Source of the DNA: UBA6197 sp047638075
GTDB taxonomy: Bacteria > Pseudomonadota > Alphaproteobacteria > Rhodobacterales > Rhodobacteraceae
Assembly (NCBI RefSeq): GCF_047638075.1
Contig: NZ_JBLJBV010000052.1
Coordinates: 20,693-84,692 of the forward strand
Reading direction: 5' to 3'
DNA: 64,000 nucleotides
Below the pieces are notes generated by a model, which made no database searches, was not told where the DNA came from, and worked only from the letters and a program-made list of their open reading frames with translations. The translations under genes were made by a program, and so were the position numbers. Below are positions 51,762 through 61,255 of this stretch, in pieces. The stretch's first letter is position 1, and each line of letters starts with the position of its first letter.

Positions 51762-53486
51762 TCAGGCCGCAAATAAAACCTGCACCTCGTGGGCTTTCAG
51801 GCTTAGGCGTGCGGCGGTAAAGGCATCGCCGCCATGCGGCAGGGCGAGTTCAGGAAAAATTGTCAATATTTCGTTTCTTTGCGCCTGTTCCAACCCATTC
51901 AAGACAAGCTGACCCGGCTGGAAGCTTTCGCTCCACGCCCCATTGGCAAGAACTATTTCATGCGCATCGAACATGATGTGAATATAGCTGACGGCTTTTA
52001 CATCGGAACGCTCAAAGCCCGGTTGCCCCAATAGATGAACCGCCGCCACCAACACTTCGCTTTCCCCAAAGCAAAGCTCGGCGCGCGGCCCGGTAAGCAA
52101 CATCCGATGCTGTGGCGATACAAGCATATCCGCGTTGGGCAGGCCGTTTTGTAATGCGCCCTGTCGGATCAACACCGGTCTGAGTTTCGGGTTTGCTGCC
52201 AGATTTGCAGTCGTAAGATCGCGCCGCCCCACCCAGCGGACCCTGCGATAGCCGCTGTCTCGGGTCATCACTTTTTGCCCCACCCTGACGTTCTCGATCG
52301 GCACCAAACCATCTTTTGTTTCCACCATTGCGCCGGGGGTAAAGCAGGGAACATGCTCGACGTTCTCAATATTTGCAAAGTTGGTTGTATCCCCATTCGC
52401 CCAAAAAATGGTGCCGTTTTCCGTGTTGGCCGGGTCATGCACGATCTTGGCGCGACCATTTACTTTCAAGACGTCTTTGTCTTTGTTGTTCTTGTCTTCT
52501 CCGCCGTCAACAAACTCGCCATGGCTTTCGCCAAAATTCAGGACAATGGTGTCTGACCCGGTGCCGCCATCCAAAACGTCAAGACCTGCGCCGCCTTCCA
52601 GAGAATCGTTTCCCGTGCCGCCCCGCAGCGTATCGTTTCCATCACCCCCAAAAAGGGTATCGCGACCGTCGCCGCCATCAAGCAGGTCATCCCCCTCCCC
52701 GCCTATCAGGCTGTCGTTGCCGCTTTCGCCATAAATCCGGTCGTTACCCTGGCCCCCGTAAACGGTATCATTCCCGCTGCCGGCGTTAATCGTGTCATTG
52801 CCGCCAACCGCCACGTTCGGTTCTGGCGGCATTCCGACAATTGGACTGGTCAGCAGATTTTGCGCCGCGCCACCGGGAACGGTAACGGTCGCGGCCAGCG
52901 TGTTTCCACCCAGATTTTCCCAATAGGTGATTTCGATCGTATAGGTCTGAGCGGAATCAAGGGTGACCTCGCCCCAGCGGGTTGTTGCAGATTGGTGATA
53001 GTCATTGTTCAGGATCGGCTGGGTGGTACCGTCCTGATTATAAACCGAAACGGGGTTCCCGTCGGAATCAAGAATGCGCAGCGTCGAGCCGTCGTCCGAG
53101 GTCAACGCAAAGCGGTAAACCCCTGCAACGCTGGGCACCAACCGAGATGACAGCACAATGCCAAAATCTTCCGGGTCGTCTGTTGTGCCGCGCGCCTGAT
53201 TGGCCAGGGCTGCGACATCGAAATTGTTTGTATAGCCGGTTCCGCGCAGCAGACCTGATGTAATGGCATCTGATTGGCCATTCGCGCTACTGAAATCATA
53301 GTCATAAACGCCGAAAAGCCAGCTTCCTGCTTCGGGTGTTTCGTCAAAGACGGGCACATCGCCATAAATCAGGTCATTGCCGCGCTCGCCGTCCAAAGAA
53401 TCATTACCGTCCAGCCCATACAGCGTGTCGTCGCTGTTTGTGCCGCTTAGGGTGTCATTACCCGCGGTGCCGATCTTTATAGCCAT
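51762..53486 (-). CDS. RTX/PA14/Hint secreted calcium-binding protein
   Basis: A 574-residue modular protein. RTX nonapeptides (GGxGxDxxx) occur at about 10-40 (AGNDTLSGTNSDDTLYG) and 225-315, where GNDTVYGGQGNDRIYGESGND begins a long run. Between them lies a PA14-like domain (about 58-215, including AGSWLFGVYDYDF and AGVYRFALTSDDGSTLRIL). A Hint domain follows from Cys388-like CFTPGAMVETKDGLVPIENVRVG. RTX proteins are usually exported by type I secretion with an uncleaved C-terminal signal; no T1SS gene lies nearby. No N-terminal signal peptide. The PA14 domain may bind glycans. Confidence 0.85.
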   Translation of the reverse strand: MAIKIGTAGNDTLSGTNSDDTLYGLDGNDSLDGERGNDLIYGDVPVFDETPEAGSWLFGVYDYDFSSANGQSDAITSGLLRGTGYTNNFDVAALANQARGTTDDPEDFGIVLSSRLVPSVAGVYRFALTSDDGSTLRILDSDGNPVSVYNQDGTTQPILNNDYHQSATTRWGEVTLDSAQTYTIEITYWENLGGNTLAATVTVPGGAAQNLLTSPIVGMPPEPNVAVGGNDTINAGSGNDTVYGGQGNDRIYGESGNDSLIGGEGDDLLDGGDGRDTLFGGDGNDTLRGGTGNDSLEGGAGLDVLDGGTGSDTIVLNFGESHGEFVDGGEDKNNKDKDVLKVNGRAKIVHDPANTENGTIFWANGDTTNFANIENVEHVPCFTPGAMVETKDGLVPIENVRVGQKVMTRDSGYRRVRWVGRRDLTTANLAANPKLRPVLIRQGALQNGLPNADMLVSPQHRMLLTGPRAELCFGESEVLVAAVHLLGQPGFERSDVKAVSYIHIMFDAHEIVLANGAWSESFQPGQLVLNGLEQAQRNEILTIFPELALPHGGDAFTAARLSLKAHEVQVLFAA

Positions 53487-53715
53487 TGTCGCAGTTCCAT
53501 CTGGTCGGATCGAGACGTGTCCGATCTGGTATACATGAATAGTGTTTACGGCAAATTCACGGCATTTGAAGGTTGAAATATGGGTCAGAGTTGGACGATC
53601 GCCGTGGCAACACGGCCGGGTTGGCGCAAACAGGGACTTTTATCTAAACGGTTTGTAAACCCTGATCTGTCACAGGTTCAATGGAATGTGCCCGTGTCCG
53701 GGGCGGACGGAAGGT

Positions 53716-54876
53716 ATGCCAGAGGAAAAACCGAAAACCGTACTAAGCAAGATGGCCGAGGCAGGGCGACCGCCAGCGGACGGCGTTCCCATGTCCAGTG
53801 TGCGCGCATTGCGGCAGGCGCTCGCGAAGGCCGCGCAAGATATCATAAAGCTACCGTTGACGGTGATTGCGGTGAACGAAAGGCGGATGACCCTTTCAGA
53901 TCTGCCTGAGACATTGGAGGATCATGCGCTTTTGGCGGTGATTGAGGGCCCGGCGGAGGCTTTGGGTCTTATCGCCCTGTCCCCGCCCATGCTCGCGGCT
54001 TTGATAGAGATGCAGACGATGGGTCGACTTGGCGCCCGGGCGCCTGCTGTCCGAAAACCCACCCGAACGGATGCCTCAATGTCCGCAGATCTGCTGGACG
54101 GTGTTTTGATCGGATTTGAGGCGGCGTTGGCTGAAATGCCCGAAATCGTCTGGGCTGGCGGCTTTCGCTATGCCTCGTTTCTGGATGACCCTCGCCCCTT
54201 GGGGTTGCTGTTGGAGGATTGCGCCTACCGGGTCTTTGAAGTGCAGCTTACGGTTGGATTGGCGGGCGCGCGCGAGGGCGGATTCATGCTGGCCTTGCCG
54301 GCAACGGGGCGCGGGCCCGGGCCGCAAAAAATGGGGGTCGCTTTGGGCGAGGCATCGACCCCTGAAGCGGGGGGCGAGAATGATGTTGGTGAGTGGCCCG
54401 AACAGATGTCCCGGGCGGTAATGTCCACGCATGTCACGCTTGAGGCGGTATTGCACCGCGTCACGCTACCGCTTCAGGCGGTGATGTCGTTTCAGCCGGG
54501 CATGGTGCTGCCGATGTCGATGGCAACGCTGGAAACCCTCTCGATCGAGGGGGCCGGGGGGCGCTGCATTGCGCGCGCACGGCTGGGCCAACAGCGTGGC
54601 TTTCGCGCCGCACGGCTAATTGCGGAGGATGCGGATTTGCCGTTGGGCGGCGTTGAGCCACCTGAAAAAGTGCCCGCTGCCAGCGCTGAACACGCGTTGC
54701 CTGTTGCGACAAAGAAGAGGGTTGAACCTGACGCGCCCCCCGCCGAAGGATCGAAAAAGGGCGAGCCTGCACCATTTACAGCGCCCGGCACCGGGGCGGG
54801 TGCGGCGGCGCCAGAATATCCGCAACAAAATGACGAAGCCCCCGCGCTGGCGATGAAAACCGGATCGGGGTTCTAG
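53716..54876 (+). CDS. FliM/FliN-like flagellar switch protein, solitary
   Basis: A 386-residue protein. The N-terminal half (TLSDLPETLEDHALLAVIEG, GVLIGFEAALAEMPEIV) is FliM-like and a SpoA-type beta domain (VTLEAVLHRVTLPLQAVMSFQPGMVLPMSM) lies near residues 245-315. The C-terminal about 75 residues are Pro/Ala/Glu-rich and may be a disordered extension. ATG 53716 has GGAAGG 1-3 nt upstream (close spacing). No flagellar genes lie near it in this window. It could serve a flagellum encoded elsewhere or another secretion-type motor. Confidence 0.75.
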   Translation: MPEEKPKTVLSKMAEAGRPPADGVPMSSVRALRQALAKAAQDIIKLPLTVIAVNERRMTLSDLPETLEDHALLAVIEGPAEALGLIALSPPMLAALIEMQTMGRLGARAPAVRKPTRTDASMSADLLDGVLIGFEAALAEMPEIVWAGGFRYASFLDDPRPLGLLLEDCAYRVFEVQLTVGLAGAREGGFMLALPATGRGPGPQKMGVALGEASTPEAGGENDVGEWPEQMSRAVMSTHVTLEAVLHRVTLPLQAVMSFQPGMVLPMSMATLETLSIEGAGGRCIARARLGQQRGFRAARLIAEDADLPLGGVEPPEKVPAASAEHALPVATKKRVEPDAPPAEGSKKGEPAPFTAPGTGAGAAAPEYPQQNDEAPALAMKTGSGF

Positions 54877-55139
54877 CGCTGAATACCCGTGCGTGCCGTT
54901 ACCCTTTTCGGTGGGGCAGTGGCGGATAGGGCCTTGGCGCATCCCGTGCCCCTGACATCAGTGCCGCGCGTTTGGATGGCTTGCCCGCGGTATTCTTTTT
55001 TAAGATCATACACCGCGACGCTATTTACCGCTCTGACAGGGCTTTGCGCGCAAAAGCCGTTGCCTCGGGCGGCACAGTGGCTAAACTTGCCCAAACCAAT
55101 GCCCAAAGGGGCGGCAACACAGAGGCAGGGCGCCGGAAT

Positions 55140-57149
55140 ATGGCAAAGCAGGTCAGGGCGCATCTGCGCGACGGCGTGGCGATCATCACGCTGGCAGAGG
55201 CTGAGGATAGGCCGGGTGCCGGATTTCATCCGGGGCTGCGTCTGGCTTTGGCCGATGCGCTTGACCAAGCCTTGGCAAACAGGTTTGCCCGCGCCGTGCT
55301 GCTGCGTGGCACGGTGGCAGGTTGGCCGGTGGCCACTGACGCTGCGTCCGATTTTGCGACCGAGGCCGAAACGCCCGATTTGCGCATTCTGGCCGAGCAG
55401 ATTGCCACCGCGCAAAAGCCGGTGGTGGCCGCCCTTGCCGGGCAAATTTCTGGTGGGGGTCTGGCATTGGCGCTGGCGTGTGGTTGGCGGTTGGCAGACC
55501 CTGAAACGCGGTTTGCAGCACCCGAAACGGCGCGCGGGCTGTTGCCTGCGGGTGGGGCGCTGGTGCGGTTGGCGCGGCGGGTGGGCGCGGCAGGGGCACT
55601 ACGTCTGCTGACATCCGAAACGGGCTGGGGTGCTGCCGAGGCGCTGGTTGCGGGGCTGGTTGATTTTGTGCCCGACGACGGATCTGTCGATGCCGCCGCC
55701 GTTACACTGGCGTTGGCGGCTTCTGATGGCACTGTCAAACTACCCTCGAAAGACGCCGGCCTTGCCAACCCCACGACCTACTTGGCCGAGCTTTCGCAGA
55801 CGCGCAGCCTGCTGGGGCCAGAGCCTGCGTTAGCCGCGTTGACCCGTCAATGCGAGGTGATCGAGGCTGCGTTGTTGTTGCCCGGCGATGAGGCGTTCGA
55901 TTGCGAGGCCGTGGCCTATGCTGACCTGGCCGAGACGCCGTTGGCAAAGGGCCTTGGCCACAGCGCGAAAGCGGCCCGTGAGGCTAACTGGTTGGCAGGA
56001 TACAAGGCGGTTGCGCCTGCTGTTGACACGTTACGGGTGGGCCTGTGGCAAGCGTCGGGCGGTGCGGATCTGGCGATGATGCTACTGGCTGCCGGGCATG
56101 AGGTGATCCTGGGGGGGGCCGACAGTGATGCCCTGACCGAGGCGTTTTCCAGCGTCGCCCATGTGCAAGAGTCCGCTGTTCAGGCCGGAAACCTGGACCC
56201 GGCTACGCGGGATGCCGATTGGTCGCGGCTAAGTGCTACAATCGACCCCGCCGGGTTTTCGGGCGCCGATATGGTCATTGCCTGGGCTGACGCTGCCAAA
56301 CTGTCGTCGGCGCTTGACCCTGCGGTTCCCTTGGTCGTCGGCCTTCCGCAGGTTGATCTTTTGCCGCAACGGACGCTTGCCTTGCGTTTCGGCACGGATC
56401 TGAGCGAAATCATTCTGCCCAGCCCGGATCAGGCCGATCTGGGTGTGCGTGTTGCCGCCTTGCTGCGAGGGATCGGGCAGGCGGTGGTGCGCGGCGGTCC
56501 CGGACCGGGCGGTATTGCCGATTATCTGCGCGCAGCAATTCATGCAGCCGCAGAGCGCGCGGTCATGGCCGGGGCAAGCCCGGCCCAGGTTGACCGCGCA
56601 CTGACGGCGTTCGGCTTTGCCGAAGGTCCGTTCATGCGCGCGGATCGGATCGGCCTTGGCGCACTGGTTGCTGATTTGCGCCGCGTGGGGCGTGCGCCGG
56701 GGGCGCTCGTTCTGTTCTTGCTGGCCGAGGGGCAGGCGGGGTGTGCGGCGGGGCAGGGCTTTTACCGCTATGATGAGGCACAGCCAATGCCCGCGACGGG
56801 GCTTGACGCGGTGGTGGGCCTGATCCGGCGTGAAGTTGGCGTGACGCCCCAGAACCTGTCAACGGCTGACATTCAGATCCGGATCATGGCTGAGCTGGCC
56901 AATGAGGGCGCACGGCTGTTGCAAACAGGGGCGGCGCACCGCGCCAGCGATATTGATCTGGTGGCGGTGCGGGGTATCGGGCTGACTGGCGGGCAGGGTG
57001 GGCCCATGTTTCAGGCTGATCAGCGCGGGCTTTTGGCGCAGCGCAAATTGTTGCGTGCGCTGGCGGCCGAAGGATCTGCGGCCCCGGTCACGCTATGGGA
57101 TGTGCTTATAAAGAACGGACGTCGCTTTGCAGATTTAGGCACGGTCTAG
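55140..57149 (+). CDS. FadB/FadJ-like enoyl-CoA hydratase/3-hydroxyacyl-CoA dehydrogenase fusion, probably catalytically altered
   Basis: A 669-residue fusion protein. N-terminal crotonase domain: GQISGGGLALALACGWRLAD (about 101-120), PETRFAAPETARGLLPAGGAL. A dehydrogenase NAD-binding domain follows (from about 298), then the C-terminal 3HCDH-type helices (GFAEGPFMRADRIGLG). The active-site residues look wrong: the crotonase Glu expected in GGGxE is Ala109 (GGGLALAL; the second Glu is present in PET). The Rossmann GxGxxG reads QASGGA. The HADH HFFNP-type motif (LRFGTDLSE) lacks the catalytic His. It may have a structural or altered role. I chose ATG 55140. The 263-nt region upstream (54877-55139) is not obviously coding. 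Confidence 0.8.
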   Translation: MAKQVRAHLRDGVAIITLAEAEDRPGAGFHPGLRLALADALDQALANRFARAVLLRGTVAGWPVATDAASDFATEAETPDLRILAEQIATAQKPVVAALAGQISGGGLALALACGWRLADPETRFAAPETARGLLPAGGALVRLARRVGAAGALRLLTSETGWGAAEALVAGLVDFVPDDGSVDAAAVTLALAASDGTVKLPSKDAGLANPTTYLAELSQTRSLLGPEPALAALTRQCEVIEAALLLPGDEAFDCEAVAYADLAETPLAKGLGHSAKAAREANWLAGYKAVAPAVDTLRVGLWQASGGADLAMMLLAAGHEVILGGADSDALTEAFSSVAHVQESAVQAGNLDPATRDADWSRLSATIDPAGFSGADMVIAWADAAKLSSALDPAVPLVVGLPQVDLLPQRTLALRFGTDLSEIILPSPDQADLGVRVAALLRGIGQAVVRGGPGPGGIADYLRAAIHAAAERAVMAGASPAQVDRALTAFGFAEGPFMRADRIGLGALVADLRRVGRAPGALVLFLLAEGQAGCAAGQGFYRYDEAQPMPATGLDAVVGLIRREVGVTPQNLSTADIQIRIMAELANEGARLLQTGAAHRASDIDLVAVRGIGLTGGQGGPMFQADQRGLLAQRKLLRALAAEGSAAPVTLWDVLIKNGRRFADLGTV

Positions 57150-57155
57150 GCGGTT

Positions 57156-57371
57156 TTAGCCAAGAAGGACGCCCACTACCACGATTATCAACCCGATAAC
57201 CGAGGTGAAAAGCGCGCCCAGATTGATAGCCACGACCCGTTGCAGGCGGGCGCGCAAAACCGCATCCTCCAGCCCTGCGCGGCGCGCCTGCGCCACCGTG
57301 ATGATGCACCAGACGATCCCGACAAGCCCGATCACTGAAATGGCCGCGCCAACCCAGACCAGAATTTCCAT
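57156..57371 (-). CDS. small two-helix membrane protein
   Basis: A 71-residue protein with two membrane helices (ILVWVGAAISVIGLVGIVWC and LGALFTSVIGLIIVVVGVLL) separated by a basic, Arg-rich loop (QARRAGLEDAVLRARLQR). Function unknown. It lies convergent with the FadB-like gene (6 nt apart). Confidence 0.65.
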   Translation of the reverse strand: MEILVWVGAAISVIGLVGIVWCIITVAQARRAGLEDAVLRARLQRVVAINLGALFTSVIGLIIVVVGVLLG

Positions 57372-57553
57372 TGCTCGCGCCTCCTGCTAATCGGGCCCGC
57401 CCTAACGCGAAGCCCCCGCCAAAGGCAATAGGCATCGCATCATTGATCTGCAGGAACAGGTCTTGATGCCCCCCCGGCAACCGATTAGCTAAGGTACCAC
57501 AGTGCGCCGGCCTGCAGGCCGGTGCCGCCCTTTTCATAGATGCGAGGAATCCG

Positions 57554-57805
57554 ATGTCCAGTGACGTCACCTACAATGTCACCGCCGACGAGCTGCGCCA
57601 GTTCATCGAACAATATGAGCATCTCGAAGCCGAAAAAAAGGATATTACCGAGCAGCAAAAAGAAGTGATGGCCGAGGCCAAGGGCCGGGGCTACGATACC
57701 AAGGTGATGAAAAAGCTGATCGCCATGCGCAAGCGCGACAAGAACGATCTTGACGAAGAAGAAGCCATTCTTGACCTCTACAAGGCTGCTTTAGGCATGG
57801 TCTGA
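57554..57805 (+). CDS. gapR: GapR-like DUF2312 chromosome-structuring protein
   Basis: An 83-residue, coiled-coil protein: VTADELRQFIEQYEHLEAEKKDITEQQKEVM, the DUF2312 signature, and KVMKKLIAMRKRDKNDLDEEEAILDLYKAAL. In Caulobacter GapR senses overtwisted DNA and supports replication and gene expression. The family is widespread in alphaproteobacteria and this is its usual length. GGTACC-rich, promoter-like sequence lies upstream; GAGGA precedes the ATG. Confidence 0.93.
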   Translation: MSSDVTYNVTADELRQFIEQYEHLEAEKKDITEQQKEVMAEAKGRGYDTKVMKKLIAMRKRDKNDLDEEEAILDLYKAALGMV

Positions 57806-57819
57806 GTCGAAAAAGCCCT

Positions 57820-58695
57820 TCAGGGGGCGATGAATTCGACGCCGTCCATTGTAGCGATTTCTGCAACATCCGCATCATAGTTTGCGGTAATTTCGGTGAC
57901 CAGATCGTCCGTCCAGCCGGGTAGTGGAACCTCGATCTCGATCTTGTCGCGCAGGCCGAATTTTTCCAGAAAGACAGCCACGATCTTGCGGCGGTGGGCA
58001 ATGGTTTTTGGCGAATGTTCGCTTAGATACGCCCGTAACCGGTCCAACCCCTCAGGCGACATGATCGTGGCCAGGATTGCGAAATCACCTTCAAAGGCGG
58101 CTTCCTGTGGCAGGTGGGTAATGTGGCGCAGAATTTCGGGCCAGATCAGTGGCGTGTCCTCGTGGCACCAAAGCACCAGCTTGTGACTTTTGGATACCTC
58201 GGCCATTTGCCTGATTACAGGCAACCAGCGCAGCGCACGCGGGTCATTCCCGACCATCACACTTTCATAGCTCGCACCTTCAATGCGCTGGATCAGTGCC
58301 GGAACCAGTGTTGCAGGGTTGACCAGCGCAAAATGAAATTCGATTTCCGCCTCGGGAAACAGGTTGGCCAATGGTTTCAGCTTGGCCTGGGCCATCGTGT
58401 AAAAGCCCGCTTCGGTTATGACACGTTGGGGGATGCATGTAAAAAACTCATGTGAAAAGAATATCCGGTCGGGCGGGTTAATATCGCTGACTGCGGCCAG
58501 CACCTCTTGCTGTTTGGCGCTGTCGGCGGGGGCGCCGCGCAGTTCCAACAGGGTATCACGCAGCAACATCCGATAGCGTTTAGGGGGTGGTACCACAAGG
58601 CCGCTACCATTCAGGGTTGCGCGATTGCGCAGCAGGGTTTTAACCAGCCGATCCTCGTCCGAGGCGTGGGCGCCGAGGTGGAATACAACCTGCAT
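57820..58695 (-). CDS. hypothetical protein of Rhodobacteraceae
   Basis: A 291-residue protein beginning MQVVFHLGAHASDEDRLVKTL. That resembles the N-terminus of sulfotransferase-like or P-loop proteins (HLGAHKTATT). The following strand-loop lacks a clear phosphosulfate-binding motif, and no further signature is convincing. ATG 58695 has AGGAAA upstream. A longer ORF to 58986 is unlikely. It converges with gapR (14 nt between their stops). It is divergent from the ABC permease. Confidence 0.55.
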   Translation of the reverse strand: MQVVFHLGAHASDEDRLVKTLLRNRATLNGSGLVVPPPKRYRMLLRDTLLELRGAPADSAKQQEVLAAVSDINPPDRIFFSHEFFTCIPQRVITEAGFYTMAQAKLKPLANLFPEAEIEFHFALVNPATLVPALIQRIEGASYESVMVGNDPRALRWLPVIRQMAEVSKSHKLVLWCHEDTPLIWPEILRHITHLPQEAAFEGDFAILATIMSPEGLDRLRAYLSEHSPKTIAHRRKIVAVFLEKFGLRDKIEIEVPLPGWTDDLVTEITANYDADVAEIATMDGVEFIAP

Positions 58696-58794
58696 CTGAT
58701 TTCCTGCATCTTGGGGCCGTGACGGGCCGCGGATCAGGCGTAGACTACTAGGGCTTTTCTGGACAGGCAAACCGCTTTCCTGTAACTGCGGCGC

Positions 58795-60495
58795 ATGGAA
58801 GCCAAGCAAAACACTCAAGCACTGCCTGGTCGGGGCGTTCGGGCCCCGGCCCGCACCTTCGGGTTGCGCGCCTTGGGCGGCGGAATCTGGTCGGTAGGGG
58901 CGCTGCTGATTGCCGCCGTCGTGCTGGCGCCGATCCTGTCGGTATTGTGGATCGCGCTGAACCCGGTGGAAAATATCTGGCCGCACCTCATGGCCACAAC
59001 CTTGCCTCGGTACATGGGCAATACGGCATTTTTGACGTTAGGCGTGGGGGTTCTGGCTTCGATGGTGGGGGCGGGCTCGGCTTGGTTGGTCTCGATGTAT
59101 CGGTTTCCGTTTTCGGGGTGGCTGGAATGGTTGCTTTTGCTGCCGTTGGCGATACCGGCCTATGTAGGCGCCTATGCGCTGGTCGATTTTCTGGATTATT
59201 CGGGGCCGGTGCAGATTGCCCTGCGCGAGACTTTTGGCTGGACCAGCGCGCGCGATTACTGGTTTCCGCATGTGCGGTCACGCGGGGCGGCGGCGGTAGT
59301 GCTGTCGGCGTCGCTGTATCCTTACGTCTACCTATTGTCGCGGGCGGCCTTTCGCGAACAGTCGGGCGGCAGCTACGAGGTGGCGCGGGCGCTGGGCGCA
59401 GGGCCGTTTGGTCTGTTCTGGCGGGTAGGTCTGCCATTGGCGCGGCCCGCAATTGCCGCCGGCGCTGCGATTGCGATGATGGAGACGGTGGCCGATTACG
59501 GTGTGGTTGATTATTTCGGGGTGCAGACCCTGACCACCGGCATTTTCACCACTTGGCTTGAGGCCGGCAACGCCGGTGGCGCGGCGCAGATTGCCAGTGT
59601 GATCCTGGCCGTCGTGTTCATGTTGGTCGCGTTGGAGAAAATCAGCCGCAAGAATCTGCGCTACTATCAATCGGCCCGGCAACCACGCCCGATTGCCCGA
59701 AAGGCGCTGAGTGGTGCGGTGGGATGGGGGGCGACGGCGCTTTGTGCTGCACCGTTTCTGTTGGGTTTCGTGCTGCCGGTCGGCGTGATGAGTGCCTATG
59801 CGCTGTCCAGTCCTGCGGCGTGGTTCGGGCCCGGTTTGGCGCGTGCGCTGATGAATACGCTGACGGTGGGGGGCACTGCGGCTGCTTTGACCGTCGGGGG
59901 GGCGGTGTTCATGGTTTACGGGGTGCGCCTGACGGGGCGGCGGTTGCCGCGGGTATTGTTGCCGTTCACGACGCTGGGCTATGCGGCGCCGGGTGCGGTG
60001 CTGGCGGTGGGGATATTGCTGCCGCTGGCGGCGTTTGATCATTGGATAGCTGATATATGGCTGGCGATGACGGGGGTAGACCCGGGGCTGATTCTGACCG
60101 GATCGGCGGCGGCGATTATTCTGGCTTATCTGGTGCGGTTCTTTGCCATTGCCCAAGGCGCGATGGACAGCGCCTTTGGCCGCGTTTCACCTAGCCTGCC
60201 GATGGCGGCGCGATCCTTGGGGCGGACCGCGGGGGGGGCGCTGCGCGAGGTTTATCTGCCGCTGATGAAGGGGTCCGTCGGGTCGGCGCTGCTGTTGGTG
60301 TTTGTGGATTGCATGAAGGAGTTGCCCGCCACGATGCTGCTGCGTCCGTTCAACTATGAAACGCTGGCAACGCGAGTGCATGAAAAGGCCAGTTTGGAGA
60401 ACCTCGGTGATGCTGCCCCTGCGGCGCTTTTGGTGATGGCTGTGGGGTTGGTTGCCACGGCAATGTTGGCGCGGGCGAACTTCGGGCAGAAGTGA
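58795..60495 (+). CDS. iron(III)-type ABC transporter permease (FbpB-like), orphan
   Basis: A 566-residue inner-membrane permease with two six-helix halves. EAA-loop-like sequences occur in each half: YEVARALGAGPFGLFWRVGLPLARPAI (about 199-225) and, in the second half, AARSLGRTAGGALREVYLPLMKGSV. This double-domain arrangement is characteristic of ferric iron/thiamine/phosphonate-type permeases (FbpB, ThiP). No binding protein or ATPase gene is adjacent in the window, so it may pair with components elsewhere. The start codon choice (first ATG) is reasonable, but no strong site precedes it. Confidence 0.85.
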   Translation: MEAKQNTQALPGRGVRAPARTFGLRALGGGIWSVGALLIAAVVLAPILSVLWIALNPVENIWPHLMATTLPRYMGNTAFLTLGVGVLASMVGAGSAWLVSMYRFPFSGWLEWLLLLPLAIPAYVGAYALVDFLDYSGPVQIALRETFGWTSARDYWFPHVRSRGAAAVVLSASLYPYVYLLSRAAFREQSGGSYEVARALGAGPFGLFWRVGLPLARPAIAAGAAIAMMETVADYGVVDYFGVQTLTTGIFTTWLEAGNAGGAAQIASVILAVVFMLVALEKISRKNLRYYQSARQPRPIARKALSGAVGWGATALCAAPFLLGFVLPVGVMSAYALSSPAAWFGPGLARALMNTLTVGGTAAALTVGGAVFMVYGVRLTGRRLPRVLLPFTTLGYAAPGAVLAVGILLPLAAFDHWIADIWLAMTGVDPGLILTGSAAAIILAYLVRFFAIAQGAMDSAFGRVSPSLPMAARSLGRTAGGALREVYLPLMKGSVGSALLLVFVDCMKELPATMLLRPFNYETLATRVHEKASLENLGDAAPAALLVMAVGLVATAMLARANFGQK

Positions 60496-60537
60496 GCCTT
60501 GCGCCCCGCGCGCAGTCAGATTATTCACGCTATGAAT

Positions 60538-60612
60538 GCCGGTGTAGCTCAGGGGTAGAGCTGCGATTTTGTAAGTCGAGGGTCGGGGGTTCAATTCCCT
60601 CCACCGGCACCA
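60538..60612 (+). tRNA. tRNA-Thr (TGT)
   Basis: A 75-nt tRNA starting GCCGGTGTAGCTCAGGGG, anticodon loop TTTGTAA (TGT), T-loop TTCAATT, encoded CCA. Acceptor GCCGGTG pairs with CACCGGC. The anticodon stem GCGAT/GTCGA has a G-A mismatch at 27-43 and a T-G pair at 31-39, which is unusual. Confidence 0.93.
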
Positions 60613-61255
60613 TTCGCGTAAATAGTGCGAATTCACGTAACTTTCTGAAAGTTTGGGCCCTTGATACCTGTTCGGGTGACTGTTTGAGAGTCGCGTTTTG
60701 GACCCGAGGCTGTCCACAGCCGATCATCAGGGCACGCCGGACAGTTGTCCTTTTTATACGGGCGGCTGGGCCGTTCCTGCGCTGGGCGTGATCACGCAAC
60801 TCTGCGTGGCATACTGCACAGCTTTTCAGGTCTATGTGACTTAACGTCGCACTGATTGTTTTGGTGGTTATCGTGACGTAATTGCCAGCGGAACTCTTCA
60901 AACGGTTGATCTGGACCCACGATGCGTTTGGCGAGGTATACCGCGCCCGGTTGCGGTATGGATACCGGGTTTTAGGCAAGGATTCAATATTATAGCGACG
61001 CAAGCGCATTTTTGTGCAGGCCCTGAAAGTCCGTTGGCAGTGGCGTGAGGTGCCCTATAAGAGGAAAGAAAATATTTGCTTCACGCCTTAAAGATGAATC
61101 TTCTGCGCAAAATTCTGCCTGCAGTACGGCGATTTCGAAAAATGAGTTTGCATCCCATTCTGCGTTGGTAGATAGGTTTCCCTTAAATCTTGAGCAATGG
61201 CCTGTAACTTTACCGTGCCGAATTTTGAAACGCAGCCTCTGGCTGTGGGATTTTT
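60613..61255. other. 643-nt region between tRNA-Thr and the capsule gene
   Basis: No gene is supported on either strand. The last about 100 nt before 61256 are T-rich and should hold the promoter of the capsule gene. Confidence 0.5.
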
